Assembly: GCA_029339195.1 (NCBI GenBank) | Contig: JAPTJF010000431.1 | Coordinates: forward strand, 1 to 53,588 | Length of the DNA: 53,588 nucleotides | Reading direction: 5' to 3' | Source of the DNA: Micractinium sp. NFX-FRZ | Lineage: Eukaryota; Chlorophyta; Trebouxiophyceae; Chlorellales; Chlorellaceae | Part shown: in pieces, positions 43,481-53,588 of the stretch | How positions within the stretch are numbered: position 1 is the stretch's first letter | How the letters are laid out: every line of letters begins with the position of its first letter | Notes under the pieces: model-generated | Database searches by the model: none | Told to the model about the DNA's origin: nothing | Seen by the model: only the letters and a program-made list of their open reading frames with translations | Program-made: the position numbers and the translations under genes

Positions 43481-43929
43481 GACGAGTGGCTCAGCGAACA
43501 CCAGCAGGATAGCCCCGACTCCAAGCCAGGCGCTGAAAACCTCGCTTTCCTATCTAGCTGGCCGTGCTGAGCCTGCTTATGTTCGGCGGCAACTGATTCC
43601 CCCCCGGAGCCCTGCTCGCTGCATCACCGGTGCACCTTTTCACGGTTTGTCACTGGGCCCTGCTCACGGGGCAGAGAAGCGCAGCAGGCACCCCCGAATG
43701 CAACACTCTGCCTCCTTTCCCTGCCACACCTTACTCCGTCCTGACACTTGAATGATATAAGGCGCAGTGAAAGTGTTAGTGTGACCGGCATCTTCATGAC
43801 AGGAGAGAGAGCAACGTAGTGGGGCAGCGGGTGGCGGTGCAGGCAGCAGTGCCGAGGGAGGCAGCGCCCACATCGCACAATTCCTTTTTCAATGCTACAA
43901 AACTTTATTTAGACACGCTCTTCCCCCCC

Positions 43930-44310
43930 CCAACCAGTCCCATGCGACCGCTGCTGGCTCCCCGCGGGATGCATTAGAATTATTGAGTGAGTGGCGCCGT
44001 CGTCGCCGCCAGATGGGGGAGCACCGGTGGCTGGGCGATGGGGCATGCAGTGGTGAGAGGCAATGGAAGTTCCAGGCACAGTGGCAGGAATCACAGAAAA
44101 GGGTGCGGTTGGGGGTTAGTCCAGGTAGGGTTGTGGGTATATGCGACAGGCCTGACTGTTTCCTGCTCACACTGCTCACACTGTTTTCTGCTCACACTGT
44201 TTTCTGGCAGGCAGTTTGGGTGGCCGGCCGGTGGGTCAGCGGCGCAGCAGAAGTGCAGCGCGGTGCAGCTGTGGGGCGGGGGGGATGCATAGGTTGCAGA
44301 TTCTGGGTTG
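43930..44310 (-). pseudogene. PHD-finger-like fragment
   Basis: On the minus strand around 44115-44020 the sequence reads RTLFCDSCHCAWNFHCLSP, closely following the second half of a PHD zinc finger (L-x-C-D-x-C, W/H, C-L). The expected W-x-C-P-x-C end appears only as HRCSPIW. About 180 nt upstream another minus-strand frame has RICNLCI, a possible first zinc pair. I could not build an in-phase gene, and the last zinc ligands are missing, so this is either a decayed copy or part of a gene whose exons I cannot join. Confidence 0.35.
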
Positions 44311-45124
44311 TGGGGAGAGGGGCAAGGCGGAGCAGACAGAGCGGTACATATTGTGCACACCACCATGACAACGCGCGAGGGCGAGGTGGCACCATATTGT
44401 GCATCCCTGGCCGGCTGCGGGATCCGACTTGCACTGCAAGAGTACTCCAGAGGGGTGCAGCACAAGTGAGGAGCTCAGCACGCACCCCAGGAGCCGCCTG
44501 CACCTCCCATCCAGAAAATGCCTTCCCTGTCTACCTCTTCTGACCCTGAGTGCAGAAGATCCCACCTATCAGTGCTACTCAAGAAGCATGGGTTCACTGG
44601 CCAGCATTTGCTGGGAAGGTGGCAGTCTTGTGGGCGTGCTGCATGGCGGCTGGAGCCTGGCGGTTCCGCCAAGCGGTCGTGGCCTCCCCTCGACACCGTA
44701 GCCTACACTGATTTCAGGGGCATAACTGTAGGCCACATCAGGTCCCTCTCAGGGGAGCAGGCCATGGCCCAACATGCGCAGCAATCCTCACGCCCCCCCT
44801 GCAAATTCTTCAAATCTGTACAGCAGCCCTTCCCCTAATTTGCTTTTGCATTTTTCGAAAATCCCCAAGCTGTCTCTTGGCGGCCTGTGTCGCAAGCTCC
44901 GTTGCGGAAAACATACTGTAAGCCGATAAGCAAGCATGCAGGGCGTGTCACGTCTGCCATCCTCTCGGGCGGCAGCGGTGTGCGCAAACAGCCAGGGCAA
45001 GCAGCGGCCTCACCTGCCACCCTGGGGAAGATGTCCATCCGCCATTATTGACCACAGAGGACGGTACGCAGCAGCACATTGCTTGGAAGGCCGTGTCAAC
45101 ACCTTTTGTGTCAAGACATGATGT

Positions 45125-45141
45125 CCCCCCCCCCCCCCCCC
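45125..45141 (+). repeat. Poly-C tract
   Basis: 17 consecutive C residues, about 130 nt upstream of the receptor-kinase ATG. Confidence 0.9.
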
Positions 45142-45268
45142 TCCATGATGTCAACAGCTCGCCGTGCAGCCTGCTGTGCATGTCGGGCACAGGCGCTTGG
45201 CCAAGAGGCGTTTTCCTGACCGCCGCGTCCGAACATGCACCACTTTGTGTGTGCGTACATGCAGCCCC

Positions 45269-48200
45269 ATGGCCACAGGTCCCCACCTGCTGCTGGCGGC
45301 ACTAGTCCTACTTGCGGTAAAGGGCGCGGTCGCCCGCGTCACACCTGGATCGCCGCTCTCGGGAACGGACGTCGTCTACAACTCACAATCCGGCGGCCTT
45401 ACCGTCTCAGCCGAAGCGCTCAACTGGGGGTCCGGCGGCCGCCTGCTGAACACAACAAGTGCGGACGAAAGGGATTGCGCCCAGGCGTGCAGGGCGGACG
45501 CCAGCTGTGACTGGTTCGATTGGTGTGAGGTAAGCGCGCTACAAGCGCCAAGGCTCTGGGGCGGTCCCGCCGCCGCTCTCCCGCCGAGTGCCGCCGGCAC
45601 CTCTTTCGAGTGCTTCCCACTGCCGTGGCGGTCACTGCTGGCAGCACGCTTGCCCCACGTGGTGTCTGCAGGGAGGATGCAGCGATGGCGCACCGGCAGG
45701 CAGCGGCGCACGCTGCCGCCTGCTGTCCGCTAACTGCACGCTGAGCCCGCTTGCTGGCGAGCTGGGAGCGGAGGGACTTGCTGCCGGTGTGCACCGCTGC
45801 TTGCAGCTTCCTCGCTGCCCGGGCATGCAGCCGCCTTGCCATGCGCATCGTGCAGCAGCTGCATCGTGCGGCGCTCACGTTTGCTTCCAGTGTCAGACGC
45901 CCTCGACATGCCATTCTCGGCCCCCTCCCGGGCACCGCACCCCACCCGCTGCACTGCCCCCACTCCCCGTGCTTCACTGCTGCTGAGCAGGCTTCCCGAT
46001 TCGGTTTGAGCTGTACAACACCCCATTCTACGAGGCGCTATCAGCTCAGGGCATCGCCGGCAATGATCTCGAGTGCCCCGAGCAGACGGCAGTGCCGGGG
46101 CGATGCGCGCTGCCGTCAGTGGGCGACGCCATGAACCTATGCAGCAGCTTGGATGAATGCCTGGCGATCGTGCATTACCGGCAGGGTGAGAGGGTGGGAC
46201 AGTTGGGAGGATGACTGCAGCGTGCGCTGGTTGGGTGCTTGCTTGGGTCCACATTCCTTCCTCAGGTGGGGCGGCTTTGGCGGCTTTGCAGGTGGAGGCG
46301 GGGGGCAGGCGGGCATGCACGTGCAGGGTGTGTAGTCGGTTGCTGCCCGCCAGCTGCCATGTGTTGATGCCCTGCCAGGTCACCCTGCCAGGCCACCCTG
46401 CCAGGTCAGCCTGCCAGCCGCCTGATTTGCATGCTCCTCCACCCACGCCTGCCCGTGCCTGCCGTGCGGCAACCCTCCTCACCACCCTCTCCCCGCTCTG
46501 CAGGTTTGGACGGCTGCTCCGCCCCCCTGTCTGTGCTGGTGTCCAGGGGGCTCACCCCGCTGGCAAGCTTTGTGTCCCCCTTTGTGGCCACTCTGTCCAA
46601 GGTTGAAAACGGCTCTCAGGTGGGTGGCAGAAGGGTGGCGCCGTGGGCAACAGCTGCCCGGCGCCAGCAAAACCCCTCCAGATGGGCGCTGCTGCTGCCT
46701 GAGGTCCAGGAGGGAGGGAGGGGCAGCTGGGGGGCGTTGAGCACGGTGCCGTGTTCGCCTCTGCCGCGACTTTGCTGCGCCTGCGCCCTGCCCCCCCTGC
46801 CTGCACGCGTGCCTGGTTGGAGCGCCTCACCGCTCGGCAAACCCCACCCCGCCCCCTTGTTGCAGCAAGCCAGCCTGCTGCTGGCGTCTGACGGCGCGAT
46901 CGTGGAGCCGACCAGCGCTGAGCTGGCAGCCGCGGCCGCCAGCTCAGCAGCGGGCAGCAGCAACACCAGCTGGCTGGGGTGCATCGTCGGCACGGGCGCC
47001 ATCATGGCGGGAGCGGTGGTGGGGGTGCTGGATGATGTGCCCAACGCACCCAGCTGCTGCAGGGCCTGCAGGGCCAACAGCAGCTGCAATGTGTGGACCT
47101 GGTGTGCCGAACTGGAGGGGTGCAGGTGGGTGCTAGAGGGGCACCAGGCGGTGGGGTGGGGTTGCGAGGTGCATGCCCCGACTGCTGCTCATCTCTGGCC
47201 TGCCTGCCTGCTTGCCTGCCTGCCTGCCTGCCTGCCTGCACGTGCCGCGCCTGCTCACATGTGTCTCTCATGACCGCGTTGCATTCTTCCCTACTCCTGC
47301 CTCAGTTGTGTTGCATTCTTCCCTCCTCCTGCCTCAGTTACATTCGGGAGCCCCGCCGGGTGGAACTGAAGCATGCGCAGTGTGAGTGGCGCCTCTTCTG
47401 TCCCGCCCACCTGCCCGCCCGCCTGCCCGCCTTCTCCCGCTTTCCGCTTGCTTGCCCGCCTGCCCGCTCCCATGCCCGTGCCTCCTTCCTGTCTGCCCGC
47501 TCGCCTGCCCGCCTGGCCTGCCCTGGATGGATGAGTTGCATTACCTGCGCTAAAAAGCATGGCGGCCTGCGCATCCAGGCCGTTGCCACGCCGTGCAGCC
47601 AGCGGCGGCTGCAATTCAACGGTCCTGCCCCATCCGTGTGTGCTTCTCAAGCTCCCGCCTGCCCAGCCAAGCAGCTGCCTGCCCGCTGACTCACCCTGCC
47701 CCACCCCTCTCTCTCCCCTTCATCTCCCTTTGGCCAACTTTGCCACCCTTCCCCAATCCATAAATCTATGTTGATCACTGCAGGTCAGCTACAATTCAAC
47801 GAACTCGCCACGCCCTCCGAGGGTTGGCCGCTCGCCATCATTGCCAAGGGACCAGACGTCCCCTTCATGGGAGGGGCCCCGCTGGCCGCCTATGCGCTCC
47901 CCCTGCCCGGCTTTGTCCGACTGCTGGGTCGCACTCAGTGGGAGGCGGGCACTCAGTACAGCTGCCCAGACTCCCTTCGGTGAGGCCGGGCAGCCAATGT
48001 TTGTCTGGAGGGAGGTCACAGGGGCGGCGGTGGAGTGGGCAGCGAGGACCAGGCCACAGTCGGAGGAAGCATGGGTGGGTGGGTGGGCACACGCGTGCCG
48101 CGCTGCGGCTCGTTGCAGAGGCCACACGGCGCGGTTGCGCCCACGCCTGCGGTGCTGCCGCCGCATGCGTCTTGCGTACCGCACTCTTACCGCATGCCTT

Positions 48201-51200
48201 TGCCTGCCTATTCGCCTGCCCGCCTGGCATCCCCACTTGCTCCTCAGGCGGCCGCAGATAAGGTAGCGCATGTGAGCACGCTCCCTGCCTGCCTCCCCAC
48301 CTCCCCGCCGGTGTGCCTGCTGCCCTCCCTGCCATCCCACAGGCCAGAGACAGAGGAGTGCATCATGGCAGGAACGCCCCAGGACCTAGGAAAGCAGTGC
48401 GAGGCCAGCCCACAGTGCGTCGGAATGGTGCTCAAGCCAGGTGTGTGGCTGGCTGCGGGAGTGTTCGTTATTGCCCGTGGGCGGGACGGTGTGTCATGTC
48501 AAGCTGCGCCAGGGCATGCCGCTGGCACTGCACAGTTGCGGTGCAGGCCTCGCTGCCTCCTGCCCAAGCATTGGAAATTGGCAAGGATGCGGCATGCGCA
48601 GCAAACGCGGGCAAAGGCGGTTCCGCCCACCACTTGTGCATGCACGTCACTAATGCCCTCCCCCCTGCTGCCCGCACGTCTGCTGCCCGACAGGAACCTG
48701 GGCGGGGCTGCCGGAGGGGCAGGCTGCCGGCGTGTTTCAGGCAGACGTGAATGAAAGCACCATGGGTCTGGCCCCATCCGACGTGCTCTACGTGAGGCTC
48801 AGCGCCCCGCTGCCTGGCGAGGACACCACAGGCGGCAGCACAGGCAGCAGTGGTGACGGCAGCAGCTCCCTGTCGACAGGTGCCATAGCGGGCATCGCGG
48901 TGGGCGCTGTGGCGGTGGCAGCCGCGGCCGCGGGCGGCGGCTGGGTGCTGCTGCAGCGCTCGCGGCGGCGGCAGCAGACGCGGCAGGATGACAGCGGGAG
49001 GCGGGCAGAGCCGTCTGGCGCGCCCGGCCCTGCAACCAAGGATGGCAGCAGCGGCAGCGTCTCAGTGTTGGTGGCGGACAAAGAGGGGCACACGACAGGC
49101 AGCAGCTGTAGCGCAGTCAGCGGTGGCCTGCCACTGCCTCCACTGGCCGGCCCCGCGGTGCACCCCGCACCCGCAGGCCCCGCCAGCCAGCCCAGCGGCT
49201 CTGCCAGCCTCTCCCCCAGCCTCTCCCCTGCCCCAACCGGTGCCCCAGCCGCCCAGACCAACTCCGGCCGCAGCTTTGCTCTGGCAGGGGGCACCGCACT
49301 GAGCCCCTTTGCAGCCGCCCGTGCCAGGTCAGCAGCAGCCGCGGCAGCCGCGGCAGGCGGCGGGGCCGCAGCCCCAGGAGACGCGTCAGCAGCGCACCCC
49401 CCAGCCGGCCCGCCCTCCCACGGGTCTTCCGATGTCGGCAGCAGTGCCCCCACATCTCTCGGTACCTCCGGCAGCGGCTCCAGCGGCAGCCAGCCGATGC
49501 TGCCCGAGCTGCGGGCACACGTGGCAGAGGTGGATGCCGGCATGAGCAGCGGGGGCGTGCTGGCGTACAGCGTGGGCAGCGGCGGCGGGGGGCCGGCCGT
49601 CGGCCTGCCGCCCACCGAACGCAGCCTGCTGTCGGCCTCCTCCATCTCTTCCCACCTCAAGGCCTGGATGGTGGATATTGATGATGTCACGTTCCTAAGG
49701 CACCCCAACGGGGCACTGCAGGAGCTGGGGACGGGCGCCAGGTCAGCACGTCGGGGCTGCTGTGCTGTGCTGTGCTGGGGGTGCCGGGCTGTGCTGTGCT
49801 GGGTTGGTGGGCTGCCGGCTGGTTGGGCCGCAGCAGGGCGAGGGGCCGGGTCAGGCAAGGTGCTTCCAAAGCCGGGGGGGTGGGCACCACTGGTGTAGTG
49901 TTACCCTTTTGAACGTTGTTCCACATTGCATTCCCACCCCCTGCCCGCAGCGCTGTGGTGTACAAGGTGCAGTTCAGGTGTGTGTGGGTATCAAGGGCAG
50001 GGAGACGCGTGGCCCTTGTGGGTGCCGCGGGCTGCCCCCTTGCCTGGCCTGGCATTCCCGCTGCCGCACCCGGCAGCGCCTGCCCTCTGCTGCCCGCTGC
50101 ATGCCCCGCTTCCCAATGCTGCCCTCACTCCCCCACGTGGGGCGTGTTGTATGCTTGGCGCGCTTGCCTGGCACTCCAAAGGTGCCTGCCCACCTCCCCC
50201 AAGCTGCCGGGGTGCTCGCCGAAGGCCCTGACTGCACCCCCTCCTCGCTCCGCCCGCCCGCTGTGTGTCCGGGGTTGCAGAGGGGAGATTGTGGCAGCAA
50301 AGGAGATCAACCTGGGGCGAAGCGTAGAGGATCAGAAGACGTTTGTTGCGGTGAGCGGTTGGGCAGGGGAGAGGAGACGGGGCGGGCGGCAGCGAGGAAG
50401 CAAGCAAGCAGCGCCCGGTGCTCTCAGTGTTCACCGATCGCGCTCCTCCCTGGCTTGCTCCCCGGCTTGCTCCCTGGGCCCTCCCCACAATCAGCCTCAC
50501 TTCACAGAACACACAGTCAGCCCGCCCCCCACCCCTGCCTTACATATGCCTGCCTCCCCGCCCCCCCAACACCTGCCTTACATATGCCTGCCTCCCCGCC
50601 CCCCGCCGCCGCCTGCAGGAGGCTGAGCGGCTGCACACGCTGCGCCACGCCGCCATCATCTCCCTGTACGGCATCTGTTTGAGCGGCTCCCGGGGCCTGC
50701 TGCTGATGGAATACTGCTCGGGGCGTGACCTCCACTCGGCGCTGCTCCTGAAAAAGGCGGGCAGCAGCCAGCGGCTGTTTGGCTGGTGAGGCGCGGGTGG
50801 GACGGGGGAGGGCCTGGCCTCGGGGCCTGGAGGCCGACATGGGGTGCAGGCATGGAAAGCACGGCTCTCCTCGCAGCCAGGCAAAGCAGTGAAGTGCAGC
50901 CTGCCGCTCGCCCCGTGCTTCACACGTGGCCACCCTGGTGGCTGCCTCCCCCGCCCTGCTTTGCCCGCCCCCTCCTCACCTCTGTGCTGTGCTGTGCTGT
51001 GCCGCCGCCCCACTGGGAACGCCCGTCCCGCAGGTATGGGCGAGGCAAGCACGTGGCATGTGACATCGCCCGGGCGCTCAACTACATCCATGCAAAGGTG
51101 AGGGGGCGGGGCGGGGCGGGTGTGCTGGGCCTGGGGTTGGTCGAGTCGGGGCCTCCGCCACAGCCCCTCCCCTTCCCTGCCCTCAAACCCTCTGGCAATG

Positions 51201-52916
51201 CTTTGCACGTGTCGCCCCTCTGGGCGCCGCCTCTCTTTCTCCTGCAGCCATCAGCCGCTTTGCACCCACAGCGTCCCTCCGCTACCGATGGAGGCCGTGA
51301 AAAAGCCCTGCACCCCTTGCCCCGCCCCCGCCCCCGCCGCTGCCACTGCCACAGGGGTTCATCCACTTTGACGTCAAGAGCAGCAACGTGCTGCTGACTG
51401 GGTCGGGCAGCGCCAAGCTGGCAGATGTCGCGCTGGCACGCATGCTGCAGGGCGGCTTTGTGTCGACGCTGTCAATGGCGCGGGGCACGTTTGCCTGGAT
51501 GTGAGCAAGGGTGCTGCCGCTGGGTCCAAAGGTTGGGTGTGAGGTGTCGTGCTGTGCGGGCAGCGGAGCGGGTGTGCATGTGCGGCTTCCTGGCTGCAGC
51601 GGCCGCGCCAGCCTGCTGCTTGCGGACATGGGTCGTGCCTGCGCCCGTCCTCCTCCACCCGTCCTCCTCCGCCTGTCCTGCCCCGCCTGCCATGCACCCG
51701 CTGGGCCAACCTTTCCCGTAATGTGCTGCACTCCTCCTGCGCAGGGCGCCTGAAGTGATCATGGGGCAGCGCTGGTGAGCTTGCCCAGGGGGGCTACGGC
51801 AGTTTTGCAGGGCCCAGCGGCAGTCGGCGGGTGGGCAGCAGGAGCACAGCACGGCACAGCACAGCACAGCACAGCGCGCCTTGGCATCCCGGGCACCTGC
51901 CTCGCCAGCACTTCTGCATGCCTTGTTGTGCCAGCGCACTTGCCGGCGCCCCCTCTCCCCTGCTCATCATGCGCCCCTGCCCTGCTCTCTGCTTGCCTGC
52001 AGCACGGGGGCTGTCGACATTTTCAGCTTTGGAGGTGGGGTGGGGGGTGGGGGTGGGGGGTGGAGCTCTGGGACTTGTGGGTGGCGGGCGCGCACGGGAT
52101 GGTTGTCTTGTGGGGACCCCATTTTGGTAGGGCACCGGGACGAAGCGTGGTGAGGGCACGAGGAAGCAAGAAGCGGCACAAGGTTGGTGCTGGCCGAGAA
52201 GCATGGGGCCGCTGTCACGCACTGTTCCCGACCTGCGCTGCAACCCTGCCTGACCCTGCCCCCCCGCGTGTGTGATGCAGTGCTGCTGTGGGAGGTCATC
52301 ACAGGGGGGCGGCCCCAGCGCGGCTCCATGCGGCTCCCAAGCGTCCCAGAGGAGTGCCCGCAGGTGGGGCGTGGCATGCTGCGCATGCTGTGCATGCTGT
52401 GGTGCAGCATGCAGCATGCAGCCTTTTGCGGGGAGCGTCTGCAGGCACGCTTGGGTGCAGGCAGTGGCTCACTTGCTGTGCACGCTGTGCATGCTGGGCT
52501 GTGCGCCAGTGCGCCAGCTTGGCACTGCCAGGCCGCTTCCGGCCAGTTGCGCCGGCCCAGACACGCACACCGGGCCTCCTGCGGCTGCTGCCTCCCGCTG
52601 CCCCACCTGCACCCTCACCCATGACGCTGCCCGCCCCTGTTGACCCTCGAAGCCAGCACGCATCCTCACCCCTCATCTTGCCCGCCCCTCTGTGCCCTTG
52701 AAGACAGTACGCCCTCTTTCCTGAAGCTGCCCGCCCCTCTGCACCCGTGACGACAGCACGCAATTGCACCCCTGACCCTGCCCGCCCCTCTCGCCCCCTC
52801 TTGCATCCTCACAGGAGGTCGCCGACTTGGTGAACCAGTGCATGTCTCTGGACCCCAAGGAGCGGCCCACTGCCCAGGAGGTGATGCAGCGGCTGGAGGA
52901 GCTGCTGAAGCGATGA
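45269..52916 (+). CDS. Receptor-like protein kinase with Cys-rich (PAN/apple-like) ectodomain, 1017 aa
   Basis: Eighteen in-phase exons: 45269-45529, 45672-45786, 45991-46185, 46504-46619, 46866-47125, 47338-47381, 47784-47979, 48343-48440, 48694-49741, 49951-49977, 50281-50350, 50619-50785, 51034-51097, 51355-51500, 51745-51774, 52003-52034, 52281-52363, 52815-52916. Signal peptide (GPHLLLAALVLLAVKGAVA). Two apple/PAN-like modules carry C-x3-C and C-x-W-x-W-C patterns (CAQACRADASCDWFDWCE; CCRACRANSSCNVWTWCAEL). A membrane helix lies near residues 490-512 (GAIAGIAVGAVAVAAAAA) followed by a basic stop-transfer RSRRRQQ, then about 230 residues of Ser/Pro/Ala-rich linker. The kinase domain (about 755-1017) has LGTGASAVVYK, VAAKEI, GFIHFDVKSSNVLL, KLADVALARM, WMAPEVIM and VDIFSFGVLLWEVITG. 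It probably senses an extracellular ligand. HRD is HFD and DFG is DVA (see findings). Confidence 0.85.
47279..47340 (+). repeat. Tandem duplication of the exon 6 acceptor in the kinase gene
   Basis: A 31-nt unit TTGCATTCTTCCCT..TCCTGCCTCAGTT is present twice in a row; the second ends at the true acceptor (47337). The first offers an AG 31 nt upstream. Confidence 0.9.
47595..47625 (+). repeat. Weak echo of the exon 7 start in the kinase gene
   Basis: GCGGCTGCAATTCAACGG resembles CAGCTACAATTCAACGAA at the beginning of exon 7 (47786 onward). It is short, so this one may be chance. Confidence 0.45.
50515..50612 (+). repeat. Tandem CCTTACATATGCCTGCCTCC units before exon 12 of the kinase gene
   Basis: Two copies of a 45-nt unit (CTTACATATGCCTGCCTCCC plus a poly-C run) abut the polypyrimidine tract of the exon 12 acceptor. 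Confidence 0.85.
51838..51876 (+). repeat. CACAG pentanucleotide repeat in intron 15 of the kinase gene
   Basis: GCACAGCACAGCACAGCACA-type short tandem repeat. A complementary GCTGT repeat occurs in intron 9 (49757-49802) and before exon 13 (50983-51002). Confidence 0.85.
52612..52814 (+). repeat. Degenerate 55- to 60-nt tandem array before the last exon of the kinase gene
   Basis: Four imperfect units sharing CTGCCCGCCCCTCTG.., ACAGYACGC and CCTCACC. The last ends in the true acceptor CCTCACAG. Confidence 0.8.
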
Positions 52917-53588
52917 CGTGGCCACCCGCTGACGTGGCGTCCGCCTGCGTGACCCGCGCCCAGCATACGATGCAGCACCCGGAGGGGTCGGTGCGCTGGG
53001 TGGCGGTGGTGTTGGTCCAAATCCTCTCATACTCTCACACTCCTTCTGCCGTGATCCGATTTGAGGGGCCAAGCCCCGACAATGTCCGTTACACAAGCTC
53101 AGTTGATCACAATTCTGCCTCCATATCATATTTCCATCCTTCCCAGCTTTCCGCAAAACCATTCCACCGGACACAAGCCTGCCAGCTTTTATATGTATTC
53201 AGTTTCATGCCGGCGTCTCACTGCGGACAGCATCGACTGACCTGCCCCTTCTCAAGATCTAGATCTAAATATATGTAAAAGTGTGTTTCCAGCAAGCCGC
53301 ACTGGTGTGCCAAGGCGTCTGCCCATGTGACGAACCCACCGGCTGCCCACCGGGCGCAGGCGTACCGCTGCAGTACTGCCCAGCACCTCACCCAAACCAG
53401 CCCAGCGACGACCAAACACCGATTGCATGTGAGGCGCATGCATCTCATTCCGGGCAAGCAGCGGGCAAGCGCAATGCAATCTCCGCTTCAGCACCGAGCG
53501 GCAGCTGTCCTGCTCCCACAGCTGTCGGTAAGACCCCACTGGCAGGCTGGGGCAGGCACCGCCGGTGCCGGCGCACCACGAGGATGTG
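52917..53588. other. 3' flank of the kinase gene to window end
   Basis: Lower-GC sequence with TGTAA at 53274-53278, 360 nt after the stop. From about 53280 to 53539 the minus strand has a 95-codon frame that might be the 3' exon of a gene entering from the right, but no motif supports it. Confidence 0.4.
53274..53278 (+). terminator. Putative poly(A) signal of the receptor-kinase gene
   Basis: TGTAA in an AT-rich patch, 358 nt after the stop. Confidence 0.5.

Larger units (their letters stand above)
43481..45268. other. Long intergenic region with a PHD-like remnant
   Basis: 1.8 kb between the DUF3455-like gene (-) and the receptor-kinase gene (+). Apart from the PHD-like piece at about 43930-44310 it contains only shadow frames, short direct repeats of CTGTTTTCTG/CTCACACTG near 44157-44210, and a 17-nt poly-C run at 45125-45141 close to the kinase start. 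Confidence 0.4.

Noticed and set aside
48788..49858. 356-codon minus-strand open frame
   Set aside because: Antisense to the Ala/Gly/Ser linker exon of the receptor kinase; a composition artefact.
53252..53539. Minus-strand 95-codon frame as a 3' exon of a further gene
   Set aside because: No motif and a non-ATG start; the window ends before any support could be seen.
1..53588. tRNA, rRNA or snRNA genes
   Set aside because: Looked for cloverleaf-like A/B boxes and conserved rRNA stretches by eye; none convincing, but a tRNAscan or Infernal run would be needed to exclude them.

Overview
The window looks like nuclear DNA of a green alga, most likely a trebouxiophyte of the Chlorella type. The evidence: it is very GC-rich; genes are cut into many short exons by GT-AG introns whose donors are usually GTGAGN or GTGCGN; TGTAA, the chlorophyte poly(A) signal, lies downstream of most stop codons; one gene encodes a plant-lineage B3 transcription factor; another carries a plastid transit peptide; and a short CCCTAAA-type telomere-like tract is present. 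There is no operon organisation and I saw no tRNA, rRNA, CRISPR array or recognisable transposase.

Layout. (1) 1-2837 (+): 3' part of a SET1/Trithorax-like histone methyltransferase with SET and post-SET. (2) 3.8-12.6 kb: an apparently duplicated region. An intact divergent pair, a cysteine-rich 225-aa gene (-, 6423-8266) and a 662-aa FYRN-FYRC-HMG-box chromatin protein (+, 8533-12599), is accompanied by a decayed or rearranged partner holding last-exon copies (3838-3928, 4240-4278), a small 80-aa gene (-, 4562-5064) and a FYRN fragment (+, 5562-6032). (3) 12799-15266 (+): an unrecognised beta-rich 221-aa protein, convergent with (4) a B3-domain transcription factor (-, 16432-18330). (5) 19383-21219 (-): a plastid-targeted two-helix membrane protein. 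(6) 21858-29058 (+): a 16-exon POT/NPF proton-coupled transporter. (7) 29718-35571 (+): a 1572-aa HEAT-repeat protein resembling condensin II CAP-D3. (8) 35930-36433 (+): a single-span membrane protein whose 3' end overlaps that of (9) an MTFP1-family mitochondrial protein (-, 37370-38863). (10) 39194-41213 (+): a NIP30/FAM192A-family nuclear protein, convergent with (11) a secreted DUF3455-like protein (-, 41821-43480). (12) 43.9-44.3 kb (-): a PHD-finger-like remnant. (13) 45269-52916 (+): an 18-exon receptor-like kinase with a Cys-rich ectodomain.

The most striking system-level signal is in the introns. Many contain degenerate or perfect copies of the edge of their own neighbouring exon, including the splice donor or acceptor (here called exon-edge echoes). 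At least ten introns show this, most densely in the transporter gene, where about half the introns carry an echo. This suggests that introns in this genome grow by tandem duplication across exon-intron junctions, leaving decoy or alternative splice sites.

All gene models were built by hand from splice motifs and reading-frame continuity. Every model listed closes in phase from exon to exon, but none has transcript support, and start codons of multi-exon genes are the weakest part.
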